Source: Orientallactaga sibirica | Lineage: Eukaryota > Chordata > Mammalia > Rodentia > Dipodidae | Assembly (NCBI GenBank): GCA_036365145.1 | Contig: JAEOAD010000048.1 | Location: 11,163,501-11,227,500 of the forward strand | Direction: 5' to 3' | DNA length: 64,000 nucleotides | In this document: piece by piece, positions 32,766-44,629 of the stretch | How the letters are laid out: each line of letters opens with the position of its first letter | Position numbering within the stretch: the stretch's first letter is position 1 | Translations under genes and position numbers: made by a program | The notes under the pieces: model-generated | Database searches by the model: none | Told to the model about the DNA's origin: nothing | Seen by the model: only the letters and a program-made list of their open reading frames with translations

Positions 32766-32924
32766 AGAGATGATCTATCACAAGTATCAGCTAAAGATAT
32801 ATTTTTAATCTAGGAATCTAGAAGCAATTACACAAACACAATTCAAATTTAGATCATGCAGAATTTATAAAGAATAAAATTATTCTTTAAACCTATATTT
32901 AAAGATGATGACTATTCTTTTTTA
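32766..32924. other. Unique AT-rich spacer
   Basis: Nothing recognised. Confidence 0.5.
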
Positions 32925-33160
32925 AGTTTATTTTTAATTTATTTATTTATTTATTTATTCATTTATTTATTGAGAGAGAGAAATAGGAAAGAGAGAGAGA
33001 GAAAATGGGCATGTCAGGTCCTCTAGCTACTGCAAGTGATCTCCAGACACATGTGCCACCTTGGACATCTGACTTTATGTGGGTCCTGGGGAAATCAAAC
33101 CTGGGTCCTTTGACTTTGCAGGCAAGTGCCTTAACCACTAAGCCATCCCTCCAGCCCCAA
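32925..33160 (-). repeat. B2-type SINE
   Basis: (TTTA)n tail complement, (GA)n, and head complement 'ctaagccatccctccagccc'. Confidence 0.95.
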
Positions 33161-33577
33161 CTTTTTTCTTTATAATTACTTATCAAGGCAAAAGAGTTAA
33201 AGCAGGTTGGTGTAATAGACTGTGGCATTAGATAGGCCTGAACAAATGTTCAGTCTACTCACGGTCAGCTCTGGGAGGGGAAATAAAAAGGAGGGCTCTC
33301 CAGTGGCTGCCTTCTGTTCAATTTTCCTAACAATAACAGTTTGTAAACTCGTGATTTTCTAACCCTTTAACATTTACAAAATTCTAAAATAATATAGAGA
33401 ATTTCTCAAGGGTGTGTATGGGGGTGTGTAAGCAGGAAGTTCAAAGCAATAGCTTTAATTTTTCTATATAGCTTATGGATAAATCAGTCCTCTTAATTTA
33501 GAATGAAACATGAGATTCCTTTTGATCAGAGCTGAGAATGGCTTAATCTGTTTCTGAGCAGGATCTCGGTATGTATC
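33161..33577. other. Unique sequence, no gene seen
   Basis: Nothing recognised. Confidence 0.5.
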
Positions 33578-33690
33578 TGTGGTGGTTTAATTCAGGTGTC
33601 CCCCATAAACTTAGGTGTTCTGAATGCCAGGTTCCCATCTAATGGAGATTTGGGAATTAACACCTCCTGGAGGCAGTGTTTTGTTGGGGG
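33578..33690 (+). mobile_element. 5' part of a MaLR-type LTR
   Basis: 'tgtggtggtttaattcaggt' and 'cccccataaacttaggtg' match the start of the other LTRs in this window. The 3' part is not found. Confidence 0.65.
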
Positions 33691-34060
33691 CAGGCTTATG
33701 GTTAAGAGGTTAAGACACTTGCCTATGAAGCCTAAGGACCCAGGTTTGATTCCCCAGAGCCCATGAAAGCCAGCTACAGAAGGTGGTGCACACATATGGA
33801 ATTTGTTTGCAGTGGCTAGAGGCCCTAGCATGCCTTTTCTTTCTATCTGCTTCTTTCTCTCTCTAATAAATATACATATATATTGTTTTTTGGTTTTTCG
33901 AGATAGGGTCTCACTCTGGCCCAGGATGACCTGGAATTAACTATATAGTCTCAGGGTGGCCTCGAATTCACGGCGATCCTCCTACCTCTGCCTCCCAAGT
34001 GCTGGGATTAAAGGCATGCGCCACCACGCCCAGCTTTAATAAAAATATTTTTTAAAATCA
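33691..34060. repeat. B2 (+) with a B1 (-) inserted in its tail
   Basis: A B2 body runs to 'ctctctaataaatatacata'. An antisense B1 (33,883-34,036, ending 'ccaccacgcccagcttt') interrupts it, and the A/T tail resumes at 34,037. Confidence 0.9.
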
Positions 34061-34440
34061 ATTAAGCCTAGTCATCTTCCTGTGAGTTTGGAGGCATTCA
34101 ACAATTGAGAGATAAAGATGAGAAATATTAACTCTGTATTAGGCCATGGTAATATTTTATTTTGCAAAACATTTAAGAAAAAAGAAAAAAACAATTTACT
34201 ATGGACCTTTGCTATTACTTATGGATATTTATAATTTTAGTATTCTGCTTGATTAAAAACTACTTATAGGGGCTGGAGGGATGGCTTAGTGGTTAAGGTA
34301 CTTGCTTGCAAAGTCAAAGGACCCAGGTTTGATCTCCCAAGACCCACATAAGCCAGGTGCACAAGGTGGTGCATGTGTCTGGAGTTTGTTTGCAGTGGCT
34401 GGAGGCCCTGGCATACCCATTCTCTCTGTCTTTCTGTCTC
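34040..34440 (+). repeat. Source-like copy of the 26,303-26,696 segment
   Basis: A unique 230-bp stretch ('gtttggaggcattcaacaat') plus a B2 (34,270-34,475). Homopolymers are intact compared with the 26-kb copy. Confidence 0.95.
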
Positions 34441-34475
34441 TCTCTCTCTCCCAAATAAATAGATAAAAATATTTT

Positions 34476-35185
34476 TAAAAACTAGTTACAGAATTCTCAG
34501 AGTGATTTATTAGAGAAGGTATGAGATTACCGATGGCTAAGTATGTCTCAGGCAAAAAGGCAAGGACAGAATTCTAGAATGGTGTGGGGCTGGACGAGCA
34601 TCCCATAAGGACAGGTGCCTGTCAAGCTTCAATGGGGAGATGAGCAGAAACTAAAAACAACAAAAAACAGGCTGAGACTACTAAATCAGTCTAAGCTGTG
34701 AAGACTGGAAAATACCTCTTGAACCAAGGTCAGCAGCTTATTTGTTTTGCAAAAGTAGGGATGGGGTGAGTGTCTGAAGTCTGGCATCCAGTGAGAGGTA
34801 TCCATCAGTCCCTGTCAGGCACATATCAATGGGACAGAACCTGCTTTGTGACCCCCCCAGCTTCAGGCTCTATCTACTGTGAAGGTCCTTCCTTCTCCCT
34901 TCCTCTCCATCTTGCCTCATGAGCCACACAGGAAGTCAGAGAATAGTATTGTCTTGTATAGGATGTAATGTGCTAAGCTATAAGTTCATGCCACTGCTCT
35001 GGGACAGGGCTGACTGACCAGTTTCAATGCTAAATATAAGACCAGATACCCTACATGCCCAGAGGAAATGAGCTGGCGTGACTGTGGTTTGCCTGGGACT
35101 TATGATGGCCCTGAGCAGGTTGTAAAGTGCTCAGTTGTCCAAAGTCATGGGCCAACCACTGCAGAATGATGAAGTTATGGATCAG
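34476..35185. other. Unique sequence, no gene seen
   Basis: About 700 bp with no recognised repeat or coding frame of note. Confidence 0.5.
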
Positions 35186-35532
35186 TGTGGTAGTTTGAAT
35201 GTGTGCCCCCCAATAGACTCAGCAGTTGTATTAAAGCTTGTCTCCAGCTGCATGGCCAGAGGAGGTGTCAATGGGGGCGGAACCTGGGGTCTTAGCCCTA
35301 AGGTGTGACTGGGGGCAGATCTGAATCCCAACCTAAGGTGTGCAGAGTGAGCTCTGGGGGTCCTGCTACAGTGGGTTGCTGCTCTCAACTGGTGGTGCTG
35401 GCTGCTTGGATCTGTAAAAGGGGGCTGCTTGTTCTGTCATCCTAGATCTGTAGGCCTCAAATAAAACCCTTCCTCTCACAAACTGTGTCTGATTTGGAGG
35501 TCTATCCCAGAAGTGTGGAGCTGACTACAACA
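35186..35532 (+). mobile_element. Solo LTR, MaLR-type
   Basis: It begins TGTGGTAGTTTGAATG and ends CTGACTACAACA (TG...CA termini). A polyadenylation-like 'caaataaaacccttcc' is near the end, then 'tgtctgatttggaggtctat'. The flanks atcag/accag fit a 5-bp target-site duplication with one change. Confidence 0.8.
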
Positions 35533-35726
35533 ACCAGCATTCAAGTACTTATAGAATGTGCAGAGAGAAGCTGTCTCGTTCTGAATGTGATACGTGAATG
35601 CCTTTCAGTTGTCACACATACAATGTACTACACTACAGAACTCACCGTCCACTTCCGGGATTTCATTTTCTTCAGTTTCATTTCAGCCTAGTCAGCCAGT
35701 CTGACATCTTCCAAAGCTTGAGCATC
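35533..35726. other. Unique spacer between two LTRs
   Basis: A 133-codon plus frame starts here and runs on into the next LTR. No domain is recognised. Confidence 0.45.
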
Positions 35727-36101
35727 TGTGGCAGTTTGAATGTGTCCCCCCCCAATAGACTCACGTGTTTTATTAAAGCTTGGGACTTGAATTTCCAGCC
35801 TCCTGGCTGGAAGAGGTGTCACTGGGCACAGATCCTGGGATCCAGCCCTAAGGTGTGTTTGGAGGAGGGTCTGAATTCCAGCCTAAAGATGTACCAAGAG
35901 AGTTCTGAGCTCTGGGTGGGCTTGCTCGTGGTACTGGCTGTTTGGTGGTGTCTCTTTGCTTGGATTTATGAATGGGAGCCAGCTTTGTCAGCCATTTGAT
36001 CGAACTTCCCCTGGATCTCTAAGCTTGAAATAAATCCCTTCCTCCCATAGAATGTGTCTGCCTCGGAGGTTCGTCCCAGCAATGCGAGGCTGAGTCCAAC
36101 A
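35727..36101 (+). mobile_element. Solo LTR, MaLR-type
   Basis: Same family as the element 195 bp upstream: start 'tgtggcagtttgaatgtgtc', 'gaaataaatcccttcc' near the end, terminus 'gctgagtccaaca'. Confidence 0.8.
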
Positions 36102-36119
36102 GAGTCCCTTGGAGAGGTC

Positions 36120-36664
36120 TGCTTCCAAGTACCTGAAACAGGTGAATACACTAGCCAGTGAGGCAGAAAGGACTTTGCAGAGATGGTGAAGGACATTGCA
36201 GTGGTGGGGAGGAGATTGCCTTGCATTATCTGGGTGGGCCTTAAATGCAATCCTGAAGGTCTTTATAAGAGAGAGGGAGGAGGGCCAGAGGCAGAGAGGG
36301 GGCTTCAGCTATGCAAGCAAAGCCCACAGTGTAAGTGGCCTGGAACCAACTGTAGGAGCTAGAAAAGTGAAAGCCAAGGAATGGACTTGCCTTACGTTTC
36401 TAGAGGGAGCACAGCCAGTGTAGACTTCTGGTCTCCAAAACAAGATAGGCATGGTGGTTGCACGCCTTTTAATCCCAGCACTCGGGAGGCAGAGGTGGGT
36501 TTGAGGCCACCCTGAGACTACATAGTGAATTCCAGGTCAGCTTGGGCTAGAGTAAAACCCTACCTTGGAAAGACCAAAAATATACAACTGAAACAAGAAT
36601 TAGTATGTGTTGCTTTATGCCATGAAACTGTGGTCATTTGTTACAGTAGGCACAGGAAAATAAT
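36120..36664 (+). mobile_element. MLT1-like LTR relic split by a B1
   Basis: 'ggtctttataagagagaggg', 'agccaaggaatggacttgcc', 'ttctggtctccaaaac' and, after the B1, 'gaaactgtggtcatttgtta' + 'cagtaggcacaggaaaataa' follow the order of mammalian MLT1-type LTRs. Confidence 0.7.
36445..36583 (+). repeat. B1 SINE
   Basis: 'aggcatggtggttgcacgcc' through 'ccaggtcagcttgggctaga'. Inserted in the MLT1-like element. Confidence 0.93.
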
Positions 36665-37440
36665 GCTCTCAGGCAGGTATGAGGCATTGTATTCTATGGT
36701 CTGTACAGAGCAGAATGTTAATAATAATGGATTTCATAAAAGCATCTGATATTCATCAGCCCTTAATCCATAAAACATTGAAGATAAGAATACTGACAGC
36801 CTGGTTAAGGTTTCACCCCACCGGTATCAGCAAGGAAATTAAAAAAAAAACCAAAACTATCAGATCTTAGAATCCAGCAGTTTAAATTTTACCATCTTTC
36901 TGTTCATTGCATGATTTTTTTAGACACTTCATGTTTATTTATTTACATAAGTTTCCTTCTATACCCCAAGTCAAAGTTAGTGGTCTAAAATGAATCTTGT
37001 CTTCTATAGAGCCATGGCAAGTTGCAATGAAATCTATGGACTGCAGCCCTCAGAAGCCCCAGTGGCTGGATTCCGGGCTGGAGTGTGAGGCTTGATGGCG
37101 GGAAAACACTCTTGCTCCCAGAACTACAGGATGAGCCCTCAGACAGCCTAGCCTCGCTGCCTCCTCAAGCCAGACCGCTCTCTTCATCGGGAGCCATCAG
37201 TCGCAGGGTAGAGGCTCCACGGAGGTCAAACACGACCAGAGAGGGCCTGCTTCAGTGGACAGGGTCACCTGGGATGTGCACTGTGAAGGAGGAGAGCTGC
37301 AGAACAAAGGGCCTGGGGGCAATGTGATTACAAAGTCTCCTCACAATGGCCTTAGTCTTCTCCTTCCTTTCCCCTTCCCCTCTCCCTCCTTACTGTTTAA
37401 CATAAGGTGGAAGTCATCCTAGCACCACCACAACTGGCTT
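36665..37440. other. Unique sequence, no gene seen
   Basis: An 80-codon plus frame (37,085-37,327) lies in a GC-richer patch. It has no domain or splice-site support. Confidence 0.45.
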
Positions 37441-37660
37441 CTTATTTTTCAACTATTCTTATGTATTTATTTATGTGTGTGTGAGAGAGAGACAGAAAGA
37501 GAATGAGTGTGGGTGCACCAGGGCCTCTTGCCACTGTAAATGAACTCCAGACACATGAGCCACTTTGTGCATCTGGCTGTATGTGGGTACTGGGGAATCG
37601 AACCCAGGCTGTTAAGTTTTGCAAGAAAGCATCTTTAACAGCTGAGTCATCTCTCCAATT
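37441..37660 (-). repeat. B2-type SINE
   Basis: Antisense B2 ending 'agctgagtcatctctccaat'. Confidence 0.92.
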
Positions 37661-37671
37661 CAACATCTGAA

Positions 37672-37901
37672 TTTATTATTATTATTATTATTATTATTAT
37701 ATCATTATTATTTACTTGAGAGAGACAGAGAAGGTAGCAGAGTGAGAAAATGGGCACGCCAGAGCATCCAGCCCCTGCAAATGAACTCCAGATACATGCG
37801 CCATCCTGTGCATCTGGCTTAAGTGGGTACTGGAGAATTGAACCTGGGTCCTTAGGCTTTGCAGGCAAGCGCCTTAACTGCTAAGCCATCTCTCCAGCCC
37901 C
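37672..37901 (-). repeat. B2-type SINE with (TTA)n tail complement
   Basis: (TTA)n at about 37,673-37,701 precedes a complete antisense B2. Confidence 0.95.
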
Positions 37902-38428
37902 CAACATCTGTCTTTTAGTGAGGCCTTCATCGGATACAGACCTCTCCTGTCAGGAGATACCATAGTGACACTGTGGTCTCTGCTTAAGATGATTTGTTTC
38001 TGTTGCTGGGATCCATGATTAAACAAAAGAAATATATAGAAAAATTATAGATAGGATGAATTTTTTTATGTCTGTGTCACTGTTTCCTGATAACCGTGGA
38101 TTTATTATCAATCACAGTTTACATACGAAATCTGACAGTCTACATACTCTTCTCATGCAATACAAAGTAATAACTGTATAATTTTGTATTAAATTTATTT
38201 ACAAGAAATAGCAAATACAGGTTACACTATTCTTATTTTTATAGTGCATCATCTTTCTCTCAAATGTTAAATGACTGACATATCAGAATTATCATCTAAT
38301 CATGGGTACTAAAGAGTAGAAAAATCATAGCCAGATGTTATTCTTAACTTTCATATAAAATTTCATAGAAGTAAAGATTGGATGAAAAGGAAAAAATATT
38401 TTCAGTCAGCTAACAATATATACATAGA
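37902..38428. other. Unique AT-rich stretch
   Basis: No repeat recognised. It includes 'gtggatttattatcaatcac', with a PBX-like word. Like the 11.7-12.2 kb block it could be regulatory, but the signal is weaker. Confidence 0.35.
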
Positions 38429-38654
38429 TGTGGTAGTTTGAATGGGAGGTCCTTCAATAGATTTAGGACTTTATTAAAGCTTGTAACTTATTGGATTTCT
38501 AGTCACCTGGCTGGAGGAGGTGTCACTGTGGGCAGATCCTGGGCTCCATCCCTAAGATGTCACTGGGGGCGCAGAAAGCAGTCCGAGTTCGGCCTGGGCT
38601 CCCTGCTATTTGGCAGCTCAGCTGGGTTTTGCTCTTGCTTTGGGTGGTGGGTTT

Positions 38655-38687
<33 letters not shown>

Positions 38688-38807
38688 TTTTTTTTTTGCC
38701 ATTATGGAAATCCCCCTGGATCTGAAAGCTTCAAATAAATTCTGATCCTCCTACCAACCGTGTCTGGTTTGGAGGTTCATCGCAGTTACCTAAAGCTGAC
38801 TACGACA
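38429..38807 (+). mobile_element. Solo LTR, MaLR-type
   Basis: Start 'tgtggtagtttgaatgggag'; an internal (TC)n and T run at 38,658-38,696; 'caaataaattctgatcctcc' near the end; terminus 'gctgactacgaca'. Flanks ataga/gtaga suggest a 5-bp duplication. Confidence 0.8.
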
Positions 38808-39179
38808 GTAGAATAACGTAAGGACACAGAAACTGAACATAACGTGTCTGTTTCAGCTCAAGCTCAGAGCCACGGTGCAGTACTGGCTGTGGAGTCTATA
38901 AGATAAAGCACAAGAAGGCCCAGGCTGTTGAATAATTGATATGGGTCTAAGATTAGCAAAGCTCATTTATAGGCTGTTCCTGAGTGGGAGGAACTACAGA
39001 GACTGAAAAGAGGAAGGGAGAGAAGCGACAGTAAATGTCTTCAGTTTCACAGAGGTCTATGCGCATTCCAGCGACGAAGAGGAATGGGCTTACGTGTTAG
39101 GTTGTGTGGACTGGATATTATGAACAGGCCATGAAGACAGATAGTGCTTGGTCACCATGCGTACACTCATAGCTGCTTG
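38808..39179. other. Unique sequence, no gene seen
   Basis: Nothing recognised. Confidence 0.5.
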
Positions 39180-39290
39180 TAAGACAATTTATAGATGCTG
39201 AAACTGCATCTCAGACTGGACAGTGACTGGGCGAGGGTCACCTGGTTGATGCAGACTGTGGAACCCAAGCATGCTGCCTTGCTCATCCCT
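39180..39290 (-). repeat. Possible MIR element
   Basis: 'tttatagatgctgaaactgc' and 'gggcgagggtcacctggttg' resemble antisense MIR. Confidence 0.5.
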
Positions 39291-39334
39291 CTAAATAATT
39301 CATGTTAATTCTTTGTTTTAGATAAGTAACCTTT

Positions 39335-39540
39335 TTATTTAAATATTTTTTAAAAGCTTTAATTGGCATAATAACTGGAGAAATTTATGGGTATGGTTTG
39401 ATATTTCAATGCGTGGAGATCATATCTAATGATTAGACCAGACAGACTGGCTAACTACTATCTCAAACATTTGCCATTTCTCTGCGTAGGGAACACTGAA
39501 CTGCCTTCCTACTAACTCAGAGGTATTTCCCACAGGTGCC
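39335..39540 (+). mobile_element. Ancient L1 3' UTR relic
   Basis: 'aattggcataataactggag', 'gtttgatatttcaatgcgtg', 'ctcaaacatttgccatttct' and 'tgcgtagggaacactgaa' keep the order of the old mammalian L1 3' region. Confidence 0.6.
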
Positions 39541-40550
39541 TCTAATCCCTCCCTCCTCCCCACCTAAGTAATTTTGTTCAATTCTTTGAGCAGAGGAACC
39601 TTAAAATTGTATTGTTTGACTTTTATATTTTACATAGCTCAGGAGATTTGGCAAGAAATCTGGGTCCTAGCCAATTCATCTTCACCTTTACCTGCTTGTA
39701 CCTGTTGGATCACACTGATGGGTCACACTATGATCCGGCGATGTGGAAACATTCTGGCTAACCGTGGACAATCTAATGGGGAATTAACACCACACGTCCA
39801 ACCTGAAGCTTGCCTCTAGCAGCACAGAGTGTCACAAAGCTATATGCGTCTCATGCCAAGTATCTATTAATATTTAAGTACCACAGGAAGGAATGGAAAC
39901 CTGGCTCTGCTGTGTTCCTTTTCATTTAACCTCCGTTCAACTCTTGAGTTCTGTCTTAAGGAAATGAATTGTATATCTGATAGTGAGAGTGCCAGGCACT
40001 AAAATGCAGGTTGGCATGGAAGGGGAGACCTGCCAAGCCTTTCATTTGCACATGCCACTGTAGCTCATGGTGATCACATGCTTTGGTGCCTGGCACCGAG
40101 TAGGAGCTGAACTGTTTGTGCATTTTACAAACGTGCAACTGTTTGTTCATGGGCACCACTCTACTGCTATATTCGCAAAAATCCCCTAAAAAGAGGAGTT
40201 TCTGGTAGTGAACACAGCTATTCTGCAACATTCCTAAACATGCTTGCATTCTTGGGTCCTCGCCACACTGACCTGCCTCAGGTAAACACATCAGGTTAGA
40301 TAGCTGCAAATCTTACTCAGGACTATGTACCAAAGCACCGGTATGTATTACACAAGGTTATAGGCATGCACTTTCAACAAGCAGAAATACCATATTAAAT
40401 TGAGCAACACTTAAAAATAACACCAGGAATCATTTTTCATATGATATGCAAGTGGGAACGATGAAATGCCATTTATTTACTGCTTATCACCATTTCTGGT
40501 TTTCTCCTCACTCATCTTGTAAAAATGGAGGAAAAAAAAAAAACAAACAA
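39541..40550. other. Unique sequence with L2-like words
   Basis: A 117-codon minus frame (39,956-40,309) has no domain. 'ggtgcctggcaccgagtagg' at about 40,085 resembles an L2 3' end, so part of this is an old repeat. Confidence 0.4.
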
Positions 40551-40898
40551 AAAACAAGGGCTCAAAGATGGCCCCAACCAGTCAGGAATGCATGACTTGG
40601 CTTTGAAGAACAGCAAATGCATTGGGAGGTTTGGTTAGGGAAGGGACGTGACATCCAAAGTGGCTCAAAGTAGAAGCGATGGAGGTGGCTGAGCAGAGGC
40701 TCAAAGGGGTCTCTGAGCAGCAGTTCCCCCATGATGAGGCATGCTTTCAACACAGAGCTCTAGAACCCACAGGAGACACACGCCAGTGAGTATGTGTGAA
40801 CCCAACACATGGGCTCAAATACATACACACAGACATACGTAATATACGGTTAAAATAAAAGCTCCCTGAAGCCACACTTAGCCTCCTAGGCACAGAAC
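40551..40898. other. Unique sequence, possible B3 remnant
   Basis: The CA-rich end at about 40,765-40,840 could be the tail of a decayed B2/B3. Otherwise nothing is seen. Confidence 0.35.
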
Positions 40899-40998
40899 AT
40901 TCATATTCTCTCTTCCTTCTGCTCCACTCTACCTTACCAGCATACAGCATTCATATTCTCTCTTCCCTTCTGCTTCACCGTACCTCACTGAAAATGAC
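40899..40998. repeat. Direct tandem duplication, 50-bp period
   Basis: 'attcatattctctcttcctt' and the following 30 bases recur 50 bp later with about five differences. Confidence 0.85.
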
Positions 40999-41616
40999 GA
41001 CTATGTCCCAACATGTGTCATGGCACACATGGATAAAGCAGTGTTGAGTCACATGTGAATTTCTATTCATTTGAATAATTTGACTGGCTTAGTTATAGAT
41101 TATGGCATTGTACATTCTTTGGGAAAAATGGTTTTATATACTAAAAATCATTGATCTGTAGAAAAATTTAAAGCATATTCTGTAAATATCTACTTATGAA
41201 CAATTTACATAAATAACAAATTGGTCATATCAGTAACAAATCTGCCAAATTAAAAGAGATGAATAAAGTCACCTGAGTTGGAAAAAACTCATAAGACTCT
41301 CTAAGATATTTTTCCTCTGTTCACAGGTAGAAATTAGTGTTTACAAGACGGCATAGCTGGGTTGATGCAAAGCCTGGGTCTCAGGCCCCATGGGTGGGCA
41401 AAGGAGTGTCACCTCAGGCTGTAAGAGTGTCACCTCTGGCCCTACATGTGCTGACATTTGGAACATAGTGTGCCCAGGCTGAGTGTGGTGGCACCCTTCT
41501 CCCAGAAATGAAACTGTATACCACTAAGCTTACTTGGAAGCAGCAAGATCTTTTGGGAGTCAACAAAAATTATCCAAGGCCAGATGGAAGAAAGGATACA
41601 GAGAGGGGCCTGATAA
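40999..41616. other. Unique sequence, no gene seen
   Basis: Nothing recognised with confidence. Confidence 0.45.
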
Positions 41617-42201
41617 GTGGATCCCTCTGACAGCAGGAGGAGACAGAACCTGTGCAATTGCTTCTACTTTAAGGGCCTAGAACTCAAGAGATGTTACTGT
41701 CAATCCATGAAGCAGCTTCATCTAGAATCTGTTCCATGGCAGGTGGCAGGAAAATGCTTACAGACTATGCATGTGAGGTCAGCTCGCTATGCCACCAGAG
41801 TCCGAGTGATGCAGGGCAAGAACCGCGAGACTAGCTCCTTGAGAGGACACGGCAAACTGGGAGTGCCGAGGAGGCCACAAATGACAGCAGTGGGAGTCAC
41901 AGGGCCACTTCTCTGTGGCCTTCCCGAATTTCAGCAAGTGACAGGACCACATCTTTCTTCAGTCATAGCAGGCTTGGAACTCCAGGCCCAGTGGGGTGTG
42001 TCAGGGCCAGCAAGTCCTGTCCAGGGGAGCACAGGGCATTCCACTCAAAGAACCTTACCACTCAAGGGGTCTAGGCAACTTGGCTTTGGATGCTATTTTT
42101 GTTTCGTCTTTGCTGGCAATTTTGATGCAGACAGCCTTGTCATTTTCTGGGGGATATTATTTTTGGGAGGGGGAGGAGACAGGCAAGATGTGGCTCTCTG
42201 A
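41617..42201 (+). other. Longest open frame in the window (194 codons), unassigned
   Basis: A plus-strand frame with no signal peptide, clear membrane segment, zinc-binding pattern or known domain. Its late part (GFGCYFCFVFAGNFDADSLV) is hydrophobic and looks like translated noncoding T-rich DNA. A partly overlapping frame is open from 41,996. Decayed retroviral-like internal sequence or chance are the best explanations. I do not call it a gene. Confidence 0.3.
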
Positions 42202-43574
42202 AGCAAGATGGGGGGGACATTGTATCACGGTCTTGCTTAGATCTCGAAGCAGGATGGTGGCAGCAACATCGGAGCCAACTGTGGGTCCTGCTCTCTGACA
42301 TGCAGCGTGCACGGTAGGAATGAAGGCTGCAGGCCAACAGTGGAGCTAGGACTAGATGTCCTGCTTAGGGTCGTACTCGGAGGAGTGGGGTGGTGGGGTG
42401 GTGGTAGGGTTTACACTTGTGGACATTCTAGCTTCTTTTCTCCACTAATTAACTGACACATATTTCAGCATGATTATGAACAAAACATTGTGTCAATATA
42501 GCTCTGATCCAGTGATTATGAAATGATTAAAGAGAAAAGGCAAACAAACATAAAACCCTTGAGCAACACCCCCAGAAAGATGTTGTAGGGTGGCGAGTCG
42601 GGTTCATGTTCAAACTTGCTCTCTTCTGCCAAAAAGTGAGCAGGGTATGAGCTTAAATGCCTCGCCATTTGTTACACCCCAAAAGGCAAGATTAAAGGGA
42701 GAAAGGAGAAAGAGAGAGAGAGAGAGAGACAGGGGAGTGGGCATTCCTGGCATAACAAACAGCTGCAGCAGGCATTTCACACAATGTTTTGAAATCCATG
42801 TGGTCTGTCAGCTTATATAACACAAGACAGCTAATGCCACAGTCATCGTGTGAAGTAACGGGAGGATGGAGGTGTCTCTGCAGCCTGCCATCAAGGACCA
42901 AAGCAAGCGTCAACTCTGTCCCAGACAAGTTCTCAGAAAAGGAGCAGTCCGTCTGAACCATCAACAAAGGTTCTGAGCCGAGTGAGGCACTCGTGATTTC
43001 AGAATGGCAACAGTGCCGAGAGAGTACGGGACTGGGGCAGGACAAGTTTAAGGGGGACAGTGCAATATGGTTTGCGTGGTGTGTTAAGGAAAGCATGCCT
43101 CAGTCTTTCTCAGTTCAACCTTTTCTTTAGGAAATTTCCACTGCATAATGTCTGCAGGTAGGTTACAGGTTCTCAAATCCCTGACAAGGTGCGGTGGTGG
43201 TGATGGGGGGTGGTCCTCACCTCCACACCTTACACGTAGTGCCATGAAAGACACGCCAAGGGTTAAGGGATGGTCTCTGCTTCCACATGCTTTATATAAA
43301 CGACAGGAAGAAGCGGTTCGAGCTGGGAAGTCCCAGAAAATCAACGCAGCTCAATCACTGTGAATCTGGAGGAATCTGGCTGGAGGACAGAGCAGGGGGA
43401 CGCACAGGCCAGTGTTCCGTGGCCAAGAGAGCGCAGTGCAAAGGCATAAGGTCTGGGCTGGGGAAGAAGACAAGTTGGATGTGAGCCCCGGGTGGCTCTC
43501 TGGCAATGCACTGCGCTTCTCTGAACCTAGGTTCCTGCAACTGTTAACACAGATAGGAACAGAACATCACTCAA
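42202..43574. other. Unique sequence, no gene seen
   Basis: Frames of 60-134 codons on both strands overlap one another and lack domains. There is a (GA)n at 42,707-42,730 and a G-rich (ggggtggtggggtggtggta) stretch at about 42,387-42,408. Confidence 0.45.
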
Positions 43575-43780
43575 AGGTGATACATGGCTCAGTGGTTAAG
43601 GTGCCTGCCTACAAAACCTAAAAGACCCAGGTTCGATTCCTCAGTACCCATGTCTGCCACATGCACAAGGAGAAGCATGCATCTGGCGTTCATCTGTAGT
43701 GGCTAGAGGACCTTTTCTCTATGGGCCTTTTTATCTATCTCCAATAAATAAATAAACAAATAAATAAAAATTTTTTTTGA
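43575..43780 (+). repeat. B2-type SINE
   Basis: The head is degraded, then 'ggctcagtggttaaggtgcc' through an (AAAT)n tail. Confidence 0.9.
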
Positions 43781-44371
43781 AGTGACACACGCTCAGCTTC
43801 CCACAAGACACAGAGCACTGCTTCTGCGCAAGAATTCCACTAATATCAGCGCTTCTATTGTTATTAAAAGGGGAAATCTTTGTTGAGTCTGGTCTCTGAG
43901 GCCAAGATTGATGGGGAGGGGGTAGGGTCATGGCAGGAAAAGCCCTGGTGTGAAACCAGAGGATGATCCTATGGTATGTTTTCCCCCTACTCTTTCCAGT
44001 CCTGCCCTGTTAAATCAAATGCCGTGCATGCTATGGGTGGAATGAGAAGAGTTCAGTGTCCTCACATGACCTCATGGCGCCTCCACCAGCATGACGGGGG
44101 AGGGGAGAAGGCTTAGCATGTCCTTCTCTCTGCAGGGAAGTCTTTGGTGATGCTTCTGTTGTGGCCTTGCAGCTTGGCCACTCGTCCCCACAGTGCAAAA
44201 TTTAGCATGTTCACTCTGCTTGCTTCCTTGTCTCTGGGCTCACAGAGGAAGTAAGTGTCCAGTTGCACAGTATCCCCTTTAAACATACACATCAGGACTC
44301 TGCTCTGTTGGAATCTGACCAAGCAACACTCACTCTCTCCTTCCCAAAAAGGGAGTTTTAAAAGCTCGTCT
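43781..44371. other. Unique sequence, no gene seen
   Basis: Nothing recognised. Confidence 0.5.
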
Positions 44372-44629
44372 GGGCTGGAGAGATGGCTTAGTGGTTAAGG
44401 CGCCTGCTTCCTAAGCCTAAGAACGCCGGTTCCAATCTCCAGTGGTTCCAATCTCCAGGTCCCACATTTAGCCAGATGCAAAGTGACGCAATGGCACAAT
44501 GCCACACTTGACCCACAAGGGGGCGCACACATCTGGATTTCGTTCGCAGCAGCTGAGAGGCTGCTGGTGTGCCCATCTCTATCTGTCTTGGTCTTCCTCT
44601 CCCTCCTGTCTCTCTCCAAAAAAAAAAAA
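44372..44629 (+). repeat. B2-type SINE, extended-middle variant with a 16-bp internal repeat
   Basis: 'ggttccaatctccagt' is present twice in tandem near 44,428-44,457, within the variant carrying 'aaagtgacgcaatggcacaa'. Confidence 0.93.

Noticed and set aside
35598..35999. 133-codon plus-strand frame
   Set aside because: It crosses from unique spacer into a solo LTR and has no domain.
41617..42201. 194-codon open frame, the longest here
   Set aside because: No domain, no codon-use or splice support, and the C-terminal part reads like translated T-rich noncoding DNA. A frame this long is expected occasionally in 64 kb over six frames.
42387..42408. G-rich stretch as a G-quadruplex
   Set aside because: Runs of three or more G are too few and unevenly spaced to argue for a stable structure.
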